Below are positions 11,601 through 25,400 of a DNA stretch of 64,000 nucleotides, in pieces. The position numbers and the translations under genes were made by a program. The stretch is from Zonotrichia leucophrys gambelii (Eukaryota; Chordata; Aves; Passeriformes; Passerellidae). Position 1 is the stretch's first letter; the number at the start of each line of letters is the position of its first letter. The notes under the pieces were generated by a model. It was not told the DNA's origin. It worked only from the letters and a program-made list of their open reading frames with translations, and searched no databases. The DNA is taken from NCBI RefSeq assembly GCF_028769735.1, contig NC_088171.1, positions 124,704,533-124,768,532 of the forward strand, given 5' to 3'.

Positions 11601-13450
11601 TCATAGCAGGTCCTCTCCATCTATGGGAGACCAAACACAAAATTACATTTACTCAAGCATCACCTCTGCCTCTGGCTGGGAGCTTGGCAAAGCTGGGAAG
11701 TGCAAATCTCCTACACAAAGGAAGACAAATACACACCAGGCTGCCCCCACTGCTGAAAGATCTGTATTTCATTTTGAGCTATTGATCAAACTGAAGTATT
11801 TCACTTGGGCACAGATCATTTGGGTCTACACTGTTCTCTGTTAAAAGCTCTTTAACTCTTGACTAACTCAGGCCATGTGGATTTTCAGCTTGGCATAACT
11901 TGCATGTGGCCAAAGCCCCTTCTCAGAGCTGTCACGTCAAAGCCTTACAAAGATCTGACATCTACCAATATAAGTCTAATCTTCTGTACTAAAAGGATGC
12001 AAATAATTTTCTTAAATAATTTTTCTTATGGAAGCTGGTTTGCAACATTACAGTACTTATGAACTACTATACATCCAGTGAAGTATTTAAGAATAATTGA
12101 TGTAATTTAAAAAATTATTTCTCACCTGTCTAATAAACACTGATAGTGGAAGTGAAACTTTCACCTCATCTGAGGTGAAAGAATTTGAGCATGGCTCTTT
12201 GGTTTCCATTTGTAGTAACCAGAATTTCCAATTGTTTTTTCACCCATGTACTTGATAGATCTGGGCTTTTTTCCTTCAGACAAGACCAAATGTATTCAAT
12301 CCATTACAGTCAAGACTAAATACTCACATATGGCTTCCTAATGTTACTCATTAGGACATAGATGCTACAAATGTGCTTCCTTCAACTTCAGCTGCCTTTT
12401 ATTCTCCCCTGCAGCTTTCTCATTTTTGTTAAAAATGAAGAAAGGAATCAAATGACTAAGTTTCCATTTTCCACTCTTCCTAATTTTCAAATTTATGCCA
12501 TTTATAAGCCTCAACTATTCTATGAAAAAACTTTTTTACACCATTTAACAGAACCAAAACCTTGAAGGAACAGAGATATTTTTTTTTGTTTGTTTAATCC
12601 TCTCCTGCATCCACTCACTTTTCCTATTTTCCATTCCTTAATTAAATTTCAGGTCAAAGATCTTTCTGACTCAATATATCCAAATGTTTTCAGATTTGGC
12701 TAAAAAATTGTGCAAATCCATTATCCTATATCACTATATCCAACAAGGAGAAACTCTCATGAATTATTTGAATATATGGACAAGATCTGATTATCTAAAT
12801 CAAATTGCTAACTCACATGCACAAGGGAATATAATTATTTTTAAAAATGTAAAATATGATTAGAGTATCCTCAAAATAATTGATCAGACTGTAAGGTCCT
12901 AGTGGGCAGAGGTTCTGGAAATGGAAGTGACACCACTCTAATCAGGAAATCAGCCATGAGAGGATATTTATCTGTTTATGAGGGCTTAACTTTGAGATTA
13001 CAAGTGCAAGAGAGAAAAAATGTCATCCTCCTGTCATTTGTTGACAGGCTGTGACAGAGAGAAGCTTTGTCAGTACTTCATCACCATCCATGACTGCTCT
13101 GCATCTCACCTCCAAAGGCTGCCTTGCATTCCTGAGTCCTGATCCCTTCAGACCTGTTTGAATTATCCCTGTTTTTCTGTCAAGAGTGCTGGCATCTTAC
13201 TCAGCAAAAGCATACCACATAAAACTGTTTGTGCTCAGGAAATTGCATTATATGAAAAGTAATTATTAAGATGTGATTTTTCTCTGTGCAATCATTTGCA
13301 CAAACTGTACAAGTCTTCTTACCACAGCCACTGCCACATAGAAACTGTGGAATCACATTTAAGTATTGCATCAGCGACAAAATGTCCACAGCAATTATTT
13401 ATTCATAAAACAAGGAACATAAAAACAACAAAAAAACCCACCCCAAAACC
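8660..13450. other. Unique AT-rich non-coding DNA
   Basis: No gene or recognisable interspersed repeat is seen. Open frames are all below 100 codons with no family signature. The only notable structure is the compact inverted repeat with an ETS-IRF-like motif at 12,148-12,181, listed separately. Confidence 0.6.
12158..12181. repeat. Perfect inverted repeat, 11-bp arms and 2-nt spacer
   Basis: The arms CTTTCACCTCA (12158-12168) and TGAGGTGAAAG (12171-12181) are exact reverse complements separated by TC. The left arm overlaps a second short palindrome, GTGAAA-C-TTTCAC (12152-12164), so the GTGAAA hexamer occurs in alternating orientation three times within 30 bp. Directly upstream, GGAAGTGAAACT (12148-12159) fits the GGAAnnGAAA consensus of ETS-IRF composite elements. 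A 2-nt loop is too tight for an RNA hairpin of the miRNA type, so a protein-binding palindrome or chance is more likely. Confidence 0.85.
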
Positions 13451-13456
13451 ACAAAA

Positions 13457-13489
13457 ACAAACAAACAAACAAACAAACAAACAAACAAA
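13457..13489 (+). repeat. (ACAA)n microsatellite
   Basis: About eight uninterrupted tetranucleotide units, equally readable as (CAAA)n. They are preceded by an A-rich, C-interrupted stretch from about 13,420. The array is simple and likely length-polymorphic. No transposon 3' end could be recognised next to it, so it is not clearly a LINE tail. Confidence 0.96.
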
Positions 13490-13499
13490 TCTCCCTTCT

Positions 13500-16400
13500 C
13501 TTAGAAACCTTTGTTTAACTAAAATGAATTGAGACAGTGTTAATACTCAAAGTTTAACTTCAGGAAAAGCAGGATTGGATGTAGACTGTCAGCTAACCAT
13601 TCTTGTTCTCTTTGATTATCACTATATCTTTCAGAATGAGAACTGGTTTAAAAATCAGGAAAAACAAGATGTACAACCTTAGACCCAATCCAAACAAAAA
13701 GCTGGTTAATTACATCAAACTTTTCTTAATGCAGCTAAAGCTCTTTGTGCTGTCCTCCCAAGTACCCACAGGACAGAACAGCGAGCTGGCTGCCCCTGCA
13801 CCTGCTTCATGTGACACTCGACTGAAATCTGTCAATGCTGCCCAAAGTCTGACCTATGCTTCTGATATAAAAGAAAAAATAATATCCTAAAGGACCTGCT
13901 GAGCCCTCAGGTTCAAGCAGCTTTTGAAGCTGAACAACAGACCAGTAAGAGCTGGTGTTTCCACACTCTCTCTGCTATTGTTGTTTTGCCTGCCCACCAC
14001 ACCACCTGTGAGAGATCAGACCTGGTTTTGTACCTCATATTGTCCTTCAATACTTTGTTCTCCCTTGGAGATACCTGTCATGGATGCATTGACACATACC
14101 TGAAAGCCTCACCCAAGCTTGGTTTACAAGATTGAAGTGAAAGAATTTATAGACTAATTAAAAAGGAATTTAAAAGAGCAAATCTTTCAAGTGTCTGATA
14201 CAGCGAGTCTTACACAAGGGGCGCTGAGAAACTGGGCCCTGCCTTGACTTTAAAGTTTACTTTAAACAATCACTGCTGGGAGTGGAGTGGCCCAGTAAGT
14301 CAGAGGTGTCTGTCCACCAGGGGAGTTCCATAAAAGCTCTCAAAGTATCTGCTAATAAAGGCTTTGCCCTGGTCACACAGCAAGGCTGTGACAGAAGCTG
14401 ATTTGCTTTGGTTTTTTAAAATAACTAATATCAACATAATGAAAGCTATCTTGGGCATGGGGAATACATTCCAGCTGGCAGGCAGAGGCCCAGCCTTTGG
14501 CATGTCCCTGCTCCACCAGCCTTTGGCACAGAAAAGCCACCTGCAAGGGAGACCTGACCCCGGAACATCCAGGCTCTACAGGAGCATGGCTCAGTAAAGC
14601 AGGAGCTGCCACAAGGAGGGAGCAGAGGCAGAGCACCCCTGGGCAGCCTTCCCCTCCATTTCAGCAGGGACTTTTGCAGATAGCTGTCTTTTGGGTGCCA
14701 CCATCTACCATCCTCCTCCTGGGCACCTCCTGGGAGGTGACAAGTGCACTGGACTGGTGGCTGGAGAGTGCAGAGCATCACTGCTCTGACCAGTGCCCCA
14801 ACAAGGAGGACTCCCCAGAACATTTATATGTCTCTCTCTCTCTTTTGAAAATGACCTTTAAAATCACCCTGCCAGCAAGAACTGATTATGATGTTTAAAG
14901 GAAACCTGCAGTAACTTGTGGATGATAAGATTTTTTTTTTTTAATTCTTTGAATGTGACTTTTTCATTTACATGAGTAAATTTACATTTACACTGAGACA
15001 GCCAGAGTGTTAGTGTGCATATTCACCACCTCCAGACTCCACACTGGACCAAATGCACCAGAGAAGACAGTAAACAGAATTTCCTATGCCAACTCATTGA
15101 ACTGGGAGAGATGCTAGCATAAAACTCTAGATCCCAGAAATGGGATTTGCTTAATCAAGTGAGCTTTGCCAGAAGATGCAATCACACACCACAGAAGATT
15201 ACATTAGCCTTTTAGAAAAAAACCCACACTTAACCAACTCCTGAAATTCTGCTTTGATATTTGCATGAAATCCATGCAAATTGTATGGGCTTCAGCATGT
15301 GTTTTCTCCCACACCAAAGCAGCCAGATGGACAGCCAGGGATGTGAGAAAAATATTTTCTGCTAAGCCTGAGGGGAGATGAACAAGAAAAGAAGCCCCCA
15401 CATGCTTCTCCCCAAGTCCAGTGCATACATCCCACCCCTCCATACTGTGAACCTTCTTTTCACAGAGATCCCTTCCTTTGGCCATGGAGAAAGCAGTGGC
15501 CTGGCAGACAGGGCAGTGCTCCTGCCGGCACCTCAGCCACAGCTGGGAACCCTCCTTCCTGGGGTGCAGGAAGGAGTCTGGGGGTCCCCACCTCCACCCC
15601 ACCATCCAGCAAGGCCCTGGGAAGAGGGGTCAGCCCGTGGCATAGCCATCAGTTATTGCAACACATAAAGTGGCTTTGTATCAATAGCTTTTGCTCCCCT
15701 AAAATTCATCTGCATGAGCTTGCTTCATTCCTAGCAGTTGTTAATGTATTTCATTACAGTTTTCCCCCTTTTTCACGTACATTCCTCGCTCTGTGAGGAA
15801 AGCAGGGGAGCAGCTGCAGCCAGCTGTGAGCTCCCCCGTGGGACCCTGAGTGCTGCCTCTGAGACACCAGGGACAGAGCCACGGGGATGGAGAGACCTTA
15901 ACTGCAGACAAGATTGCTGGCTGCTGCCGTGGGAATGCGGGCAGCAAAGCGCTGCTCGTGCTCCGGGCAGGGACAACGCGAGGGTGCCTCACACACTGCA
16001 ACAAGGAAAAGCACTCATCTGAATTCTGTGGGGCAGAAGAAACAAATTCACCATGCAGAATGTTTAGGAAAGCCTCACCCCCCTTGAAGTGCTTCAGGAA
16101 TGACGTTCAGCAAATGGTAATTGTACCCTCTCCACCCTTGCCTTTAATAACTGAAGAAGCGAAAAACAAAACATTCATTTTCTTTCTCCATCATTTTTAA
16201 AATCCAATTTTTGGGTGGCTGTTAGTATCCTCTCTGCATTACCAGTTACCAGAATTCATCATGAGTCAAAGCCTGAATATCTTTGCTTGGGCAAATCTCC
16301 TAGGAACATCAGCCTGGAAAGCATGCCCTGGGAAACAAATCAGTTCTTCCTGACATGGGAAGCATCTCAGTCAATAATCCCAACTAATGTGGATGTCTCC

Positions 16401-19400
16401 ACTATTTTACTTTGTACACTCAAATAAGGGTCTTTCACATGTGCATGTTTGCTATTTCAGATGTCCAGCCACTTCAAAACTAAAACTCAGATGTTAAGAA
16501 TGTAAAATACCAGACATTCAGATATTCTCCAAGTGATCCTATTAGGACAGAGATATAAGTGGGCTGGCAGATACACTTTGAAAAATTACAAGTCTTGTAC
16601 ACACAAAGAAATCTCTTTGCCTCTCTCCATCAAGCAGCTTTTACTGTTTAGTTAGTTTTTTTAACTTCAGTCTTCCATTAATTCCAAATCCTGATAAAAT
16701 AAAACTTTTGTTGCTTGGTCATAAGCTCATAAAACACAAGAAGAGCTTAATGCAAAAATGTGAATAAGTTAAGAAGTTTACATAAAATTTACATATATGC
16801 TAATTTAAACAAGGGGCACTCTTTGCAGTAATTTAATGTTGTCAAGCAAGCACGGGAGGCATCAAATTCTTTGGCTTTTATATTGCTCCTTACTGATATA
16901 ATAATAATTGCCAATAGATCCTTTACAAAAAAGAAGGAAAAACACAACAAAAAAACCACTCACTATGCTGTTTGGGGGTTTTATAACAATATTTAACAGA
17001 GGGAGAACATAAAAGGATAGGGGCCTGAAGTCACACCTCCAGACAAAGTTCATATTTACCACCCACTATGAGCTATGTGCAAACCCACTGTTCATGGGTA
17101 CAAAGACAAGACCAGTCAAGGTCTGCTGCTACCTGTGACCTCTCTGAATTCTGCTCTGTGCTCCTGTTGCTCAGCCACCCCTTAGCTGCAGCTGCATCCC
17201 TGTCCTTCCCTGCCTCCTGCTGCAGCCCCTCTCCTCTAACAGCATTAGCAGTGCATCTCCCAGCACTGCACATGGCCTACTTGATTCATCACTGAATCAA
17301 CACAACATGAATCCCCCAGGCACACCAAAGCACTGCTACATTAATACTTCATCTATGCTGCAAGAGCATCTCTTAAAATGCCTACAAAATTGTTTTAGAA
17401 GACCATGGTTTTGTTCTTGCAGCACTCCAGCCAGGAGGTGGTTAAAACAAAGGTGAAAAATCACAGCAAATAATCTGAAAGACTGTATTCCCATCATGTT
17501 TGCCACTTCCAACCCTATTTTTTTCCTATAAAGTCTTTGTGCAGTTGCTCTGTTGAAATCATTAAGCTTTCTCTGGCTTTCTGCAGGTGGAAAAGGCTAG
17601 AACCTGATCCTGTGTGCAGGAGCAACACCTCTTCACCCACCATGAGCCTGCGGTGCTCCATCAGTCCTTTATTTCTCCAGACACTCCTGCTTAGGAAGAA
17701 ACTTGACAGGAATTGTTTTAAATACATTCTGTCCCACGCAAGCATGCAGCCAAAAGAGTTTAAACCCTGCTCTTGACAGTCTTTTTCAATACAGATGGGA
17801 GCTCACAGGAACCATTTGTCTTTCACATTTGTGTTTTCAGCTTTACCATTTCCATTTGCTCAAGACCTCTTGTCCCATCTCATTCTTATTTTAGTGCTAG
17901 CCCTACAAGAGTTATAGAGATGATCATTTTGACTCAGCATCACCCTCCTATCCTCAATTTGCCTTAACATAAAAAAGACAAAAGAAACAGCCCTACCCCT
18001 CCATATAATTTTATTTTCTCACTGAGAGTGTCTGAAGGGTGGATAAATGTGTGAAAACAAAACAGAGCTGCACATGTGAGTGGGGAAGGGTTCCTATCAC
18101 TGCTAAGAGCCCATGTTCTGCACTTTCTGACTCGGCAGTAAACTAGAGACACTCCCAAATGGTGACAATGGGCAAGGAAATTTGCTTTGCAAACAATTCC
18201 CTTTAAAAAAGCCTTGCAATGAACTGCTTGATACCGTTTTTGTCTCTTGAACATGGAATTCTCTATGGAAAGGAGATAATGTTAAGTAAAGTACTGAAAA
18301 ATGAAGTGGCTTAGGATTATACACAGTCAGTTGGGCTTTTTCTAAAGAAACACTACACAGACCCTTTACAGCCTGTGAAGCTGAGTTTCTAGAAGCCAAA
18401 AGAAGCAGTGTGGAGTAGCTGAAGGCTTGTGTCAAAGGACAGCAGCAGGCAGGACCCCACACAATGGGTCTGCATTGCAAACACACTAATACCATTGCTG
18501 CATAAAAGAGTAGGAGGAATACATAGGAATTAAAGGGAAGATTAATACCCAGTGGGCTTTACAGCTAAGAGGCATATATTTAGGGCAGCAGCACCAGCCA
18601 GAAAGTTTTGTTCCTGATGGCTAGCTTGGCCACCACTCCAAACCAGACCTTGACTCTGTGATATCACAAGCAGGATACTCTGTGAGTGCTACAGATGAGG
18701 AGACTTCGGAGAGCTAATGTGGAAAACATACAATACAGCATGCCTCATTCAAATAACCCAATTCACAGCTTTAGCTTTTGAAACAAACAAAAAATGAATG
18801 CAAAGATATGACAGTAGCAATGCTTGCCATCAGTCTCAAGACATGGAAGCTACTAAATAATCGGAGAAACTATAAATACAAGAATTACCTGAAATCACCA
18901 CAAAAATGTGTCTTGCAACGAAGTTATGAAGAGAGTAAAAAATAGGACTGGTAAAAATACTGGTACATTCAAAAAAATAAAACTATATCAATCATCAAAT
19001 TCAAATTAAAACTACTTAGGCTAGCTATAGGTATGAAAAGAAATACACCTACAAGGAAGAAAATAAAGCAAAATGGACTCAAAAAGAAATGAGCTAAAAT
19101 AAAGCCATATTAAATTCTCAGCAAGTTATGAAAGATTCTTTGCCTTTCTTTTTTTTTTTTTATTAAACACTAGAGCTCGCCATCTGTTTATGGACAGCAC
19201 ACAACAAGAGTCCTGAAGTGCTGAAAAAATCTCTACCAGAAGCCTTCATGCTCACTCTGGTACCCCACAGCACAGCCACACCAAGCTCAGCTCTCCGTAC
19301 ACTGGAAGTGTTTCCAGGCAAACCCAGCGGCTCCGCATGGAGCGCCGTGGGGTCCCTGGAGAGCTCGCATGTCTCCACCAGCACTGTGCTCCTCACGAAT

Positions 19401-22400
19401 CCCAGCACTCCAGGAACAAATCCTTTTGGCACTAAGCTCACCTAGGGCCCCAACAAACCCATCCACTCTGTCCTGCAGCAATGGATGTCCCCTTGGCTGT
19501 GAGCCCATGGCGTGGTGTCTCGTGGACAGGCTGCCTCGTGGGGCTGACTGCCTGGGAGGCCTGGCTGGAGGGGAAATGCCAGAACAGAGAGAGAAACTAA
19601 GACAAAAGCCCTTTCCTAATTCTACCCTGTGCAAGGATCTGCATCTTCAGCTTTTAAGGCAAATCATCACCTTTCAATTTTTTATCCTTTCCATACCAAG
19701 CACTGCCACCGTGAGCACTTTCAGGCTGAGGAGACTGCCACCACATCAATATTCATCAAGGAGATCCTGAGGAAAATTCATTTATTTTTCAGAATTATTA
19801 CAGTTAATTGGAAACATCTGCTACAAGTATCTGTATGCCAGAAGCATCCCAATCTACTAGGCAGTCTCTGCAGGAATACTCACTCTGTCCTTTCTGGCTC
19901 GGCTTTGCCAATGGCATCTTTATTGTCAAAGAAAAGACGCCATAGAACTAATCGGCCAAATGCAGAGTTTAAATTGTCTCTGCTCATTTTCACACAAAGT
20001 ACTAACACATGTTGTGCTGTCACAGCTGTGAAAGATATTTTTGTCTCCATGTTGGCTTTTAACTGCTTTCTTGCAGTGAACCAGGTCAAAGAGTTTTGGG
20101 AGCAGCACTCCCCTCTGATATCCAGTAGCATCCTTAACCTAACAGAGTGCTGCAGTGAGAATGTCCAAGCACAAACAATCAACATTTTACATTTGTAGTG
20201 ACATTAATATCAACACAGCACATGAATGTAAGTACATTATTTCATGTAATGTGAATGCTGAATATTTGTTGAAGTATTTATGTGAATAAAGGATAACTAT
20301 CTGAATGTCCAGTGGAAAAATGTTCCCATGGGGACAGAATGCAGCCTAACTATGAGGTATTTGCGAATTCCAATAAATATTCACTGAGACCTAGTGAAAA
20401 TCTGGGCTGGAACTTACAAACATAGAATTTCTAAACAGGTTGTCAATCATAATGAAAAATGCATGTGCAGACTGGACTTCCTAAGTATTATTAGCCTTCT
20501 GTCTAAATCCATTGTAATTTTGTTTTTAATAGGCTGAAATGTGAGGCATGATCTTTTTTAATAAAAAGATTCTGTCAAAATTGTGAATTATTAATGTAAA
20601 TCACAATGTCAAAATAATTTTTTTAAGGAATAAGATGAACAAGACATTCATATTAAGGAGTGAAGCATGATTATATCTCTGATGAAGTGAGATGAATGTT
20701 TATACTATAGACCTTCCTCATAACAGCTGGAGACTTCTTACAGTCTGTATGAGGCAGCATGATGGAAATATTTGTTAAAAAGGTAAGGAGAATCTCCAAA
20801 AACATCTTTGAACTCAGGACCTCCAAAGCCATCCTTTGAAGCAGATGCTCTTCCCTGAGATGCCAGACTAGGAAACCTTACTCAGGGAGAGAAAAATAAA
20901 AGCAAAAAAACCCACTAATTTTTTGAGCCAGATTGTTTTTTAAAATTAAATAACTATGGGTAAAATATTCACACAGATGGTCACTATGAATTCTCACCCC
21001 AAACCAGATTAGGAATAGATTTTCTTTTTACATGAAGAACAGAAATCAATCTTCTGTAATGTAATCTTACGTCCTTACCTACCCCAAGGCAAGAAGAACA
21101 CAAATTTCTTGTTTGACAGTGTGGGAATACACAATTGTTTGTCGACACCATTAAGAAGTTTCAAATCATGGTGAAAGAACTTGCACACATCAACAGACTG
21201 AAAAAATGAACTGTGAAAAGCAAGAAGACCATGTAATGTCTGGACACGTATTTTCACTTGGCAGAATTGTGATGCTGATAGAAATAATGCAAAAATAATA
21301 ATGCCTCTGACTGAAAGAGCATGTGTTTCCTTACTACCTAGAACAGAACAGTTCCCACACTACATTGGAACTTCAGCAATAATTAGGATGTGAACTTCTG
21401 GTCCAATTTTCTTCCTTTTATCCAGTAAGATTATAAAGACCTTCATCACTTCATCTCATGAGTTTGAACAAACTGGTTTGTATTTTTTTCTGCCTTCCTC
21501 AAGAAGAGACAGTGATAAGGCACAGAGTGATTATCAAGGGATATTAAGAGAATAAATCCATGAATCTCAGTGTTCAGGTTAAAGTTCAACACCAGTTAAA
21601 AAGTACTCTTGAACCCTCATGATACTGCTATATAAAAATAATACAACTGCTCTGCAATTTAAAAGCATAATCAAGTAGAAAATTATAGAGTGAAATGTGT
21701 GGCCCCTGAGCACATTCATAGGTCTTTATGCCATGAGAAATAAAACCCTTTCACTCACTTGGACTGTGAAGCTTTTTCTCAGAGAAGTGGTGGACAGTGG
21801 ACAGTGCCATAGCTTCCTCTGTCCCCTTGGGGAAAGCCCTGATCAAACTGTTCTGGATTCACTGCAGAAATGCAGAAGATGTACTCATAGGGAAGTGGGA
21901 GATGTGCCATTTCTGTTGGTATTAAACAGAACTAGATGACAGAAAGAAAATCACACATTCTCGTCTGTAGCATCAAGTCACTCTTGGTTCTCGTGTTTGT
22001 TGGCTTGCCATGCTGCACGTCTGACACAAAAGACAATCTTACTCTCAAAGCACAGTAAATCAGCAAGTAAAATTCTTGGAATAACAACACTGAAATCTGT
22101 CCAATACTTTCCTAAAAATGCATATTAAATCTGCTTCAGCCATGAAAACTTGATTAATGTGTTTAATATATTTGGAAGAAATAATCATTCATGTCAAGGG
22201 TAAACAAGGCAAGCATGGAAAATGGGTGAGAATAATATGAAAAGAGAAAAATAAAAAAAGAAGCAGATGCTGCAGGATACAATCCCACTATTGATAACCA
22301 TTGTCATGGCTAAACCAAAAACCAGTATGCCTTAAGTGGAGTAAATTATCTCCACTCTGTGGCAGTTAAAGCAAAATGAGCATTAGCATACAAATAGATG

Positions 22401-25400
22401 AAGCTAATGGCTGGATTTTTTTTTTGTGAAATCCTAAATTCTGCCTTTTCAAGATTAGTGATAACAGAAGTAGTGACACATGCTTCCTCCTGAAATCCAC
22501 AGAGCCCAACAAACCTCAAAGGAACACGTGCAAGGAGGGACGAGGAGCAGCCACAACCCAAGACAAGCATCACAAGCTCAGCCACAGGCTGGTCCTGGGG
22601 CCCAGCAGACCACCCCCCACATCCTCCTCTGACACTCAAGGTCCCCTCCCCATGGCAGTATCCAAGCAGCAGAGAAACCAGGCTTTGGCCAGAGCACAGT
22701 GACGGTACCCAAGGGTACCTGTATATGCCTGCCCTTACTTACCCACAGTGTGCCTGGCACAGAAAGTCAATTCAACCAAACAATCAATTTAACTGTTCCA
22801 GCCTGCCTCTGGGAACTGCAAAAATGTGGGACGTGGCACTTACCTCACCATCAGGACACGGCTCTTTCTTGTCTTCCAAGAGCAAAACTTATGTGCTGTA
22901 AAAAGGGATTTTTTCTATTTCTCTGCAGGCAGGCCAATATTTAGGTTGTGCTTATGAGCAGTGATGGCTGATGATCCAAAGAGGAGCAGAAACTCAGCAC
23001 ATTCCCCCAACAGCAAAGGGCCTGGGATAGGCAGATGTGGCTGACAAGCATCTCTCCAGGAGCTGCAGAGTTTGCTCTCTCTGAAGTCTCCCCCTTTCCT
23101 GCTGGGCTGCAGCTGCGTGCACAAGAACACATCATCCTTCCCACTGCTCCAGTGCACAGACACAGACACCACTGGGGAATGCTTCAGACACATGGAAGCA
23201 GCTAGCAATTTAATTAAAACATCCACACACAGAGAGGCACATGCACATCCCATTCCTCAAGAGAAACACCTGAAATAAATACAGGAGCACAGGACTGCAA
23301 GGAAACTCACGAGTCCCTTCTATGAACTCCATGATGCTCCATCCTAAAGCTGTTCTTTATTTTTACCTCTGCTGCACCTAGAAAAGTCTGTTGACAAACC
23401 TCAGAGATAATCAGGGACTGATTTTTATTGCCTGGCCTCACTTTAACCAGAGCAAAAAGCATGGCCTTGCACCATTACATTTTATGCCATATCTATCACA
23501 CCACCTCAGAAGAAAACACAATCCTTGTATGATGCTATGATCCTCTTCTGAAATGCCAGTGACTCTTACCTTTGAGTCATCTATAAATTCATAAGAATTC
23601 TGTCACCTGTCAAATTCATAAGCATACTGCTGCTTATTTATGACAAGGATAAAAAAATACTAAACATGTTTCATCTCCTTTGAGGAATTTAATTAGCATA
23701 TTCCCTTTGGCCCAACACTCTCACCATTTTAAGATAATACTGACCTCTCGTCTTTATTCAATTCTCTACATATTTAACATTTCTTCTATGAATCTTCTTT
23801 TTCTTTGCCACATTGATAGATCTCCATGTGGGTACCACATTCAAATTCTTTATCAAGATGGAGATGAATTGCATCTCTTGCTTTTATTTAGCAACAGAAC
23901 TGAAGAAGATGAAACAGCTAACCCTGGCACAAAAATATTTATTAATAATTTTTTATCTTATCCCTTTTCCATTAGCTTCCCTGACTTTAATTTGTTGATC
24001 AACATTTGTCCTAAAATATTATGTATTTTAGAAATTGGCTTAACAGGCTGTTATTTTGCCAAATCTGCTTCCCCTGGAACCATCTCAAAATCTGAAGTTT
24101 ACATTTTATATTTCTCATTCTCATGCCCCAGTGTTCAATATATTCAATAAAAAAGTCTGCAGTCTCATACAACAAAAAATGGCTTTCCAGGGAAGACCAA
24201 AAATGCTTTTTAGAAGTAAAAATCTGATGACCTCTCAGTGTAAGCCTCTGGAAAAGAAGGGATGGATATTTTTTCTCTGCCTTCTCCCTGAAACTCCACT
24301 TCTGTTTTAATGTTGCACAACACTGGTTTTCTTCAATAGCTAATATGGGAAACCTGATTCCTTTTAAAGAGGCCTCCCAAATCAAACCTAAAATCAAATA
24401 CCTCCCCATAACTTAATTTATTAGGTTAAAAAGGTCAAGAGTCTCTTCACCACCAAAGTACTTGTCCAATTCTCAATAGGAAATTTAATTTCTATCATCT
24501 GGAGCAAATGTGTATAATGCAAGTGGCATTCAGAAACTCTACTGCACTTTGAAAACTCTCTGAAAAGTCTACTGAACCCACTTTTTGCAGCTGCTGCTTT
24601 AAGTATTATCAGAGTCTGGAAACAAAACAAAGCCCTGTCTCACTGACATATTCCTGCATTAACATGAACTCCAACAAGTGAGTTTAAGTGGGTTTGGCCA
24701 CCAGCTGTGGAACTCTGCTGTACATTCCACTGTACACTAGTCTACAACCTAATTAACAACCCTGCAAATATTCTAGATATCTGCTAATATTATGCACAAA
24801 GACGTAATTAGAAGTGTGTGTGAACACAGATAGGTTTGAAAAAAAGAGAGAACAAATGTGCAGCTCCAACTGCTATCATTATTAACTCCTTCTCAGTGGC
24901 AGCATCAGGCACCAGGTTAGGGTAAGGTTAATGCACACCCCACACTGTGACCTTTCAGACTGAATTTAATTGCATCCCTACCAACGATATGGCAAAATGA
25001 TAAGGTGCATCCTGATGATTGATTTTCTTCCTTGCAGACCACAAGAGCTCATTTCAACCAAATCTTGCCATTAAATTTACAGCACAACTGGAAAAGAGTT
25101 TTAAATTATATACACCCTAATCTAATATTTGAAACAGTTATATCAAAGACTCTCTCTATTATAAGCTGCAAAATCCCTGTTTGCCTCTTCTGTAAACCCG
25201 CTACACTCTGTACAGCATTTTCCTTCAATTGTTAGCGTGCTTAAAATGTGTGTCTAACACTGTCAGAGCCATGCTGTCAAGCATTAAAGAGCACTTTTAG
25301 GCATTCTGCCCCTGTAATCCTTGGGGACTTCAGTAGCTACAAGTCAGGGGAAAATCAAAGTAAAGAGAAAAGACAGGTCATCATGAACCTAAGTGCAGTG

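Noticed and set aside
13420..13489. A-rich stretch plus (ACAA)n considered as a retroposon tail
   Set aside because: No SINE or LINE body could be recognised on either side.
18780..19160. A-rich + strand block ending near a poly-T run, considered as an old LINE or processed pseudogene
   Set aside because: No LINE protein motif, no target duplication, and the T run is on the wrong side for a + strand poly(A) tail.
19629..20198. 189-codon + strand open frame
   Set aside because: No recognisable domain, splice sites or conserved motif. Shorter frames overlap on the opposite strand.
23680..24150. 156-codon + strand open frame containing a stretch vaguely like cytochrome b5 reductase family text
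   Set aside because: The resemblance covers only about ten residues and the surrounding residues do not follow any reductase pattern. Treated as chance.
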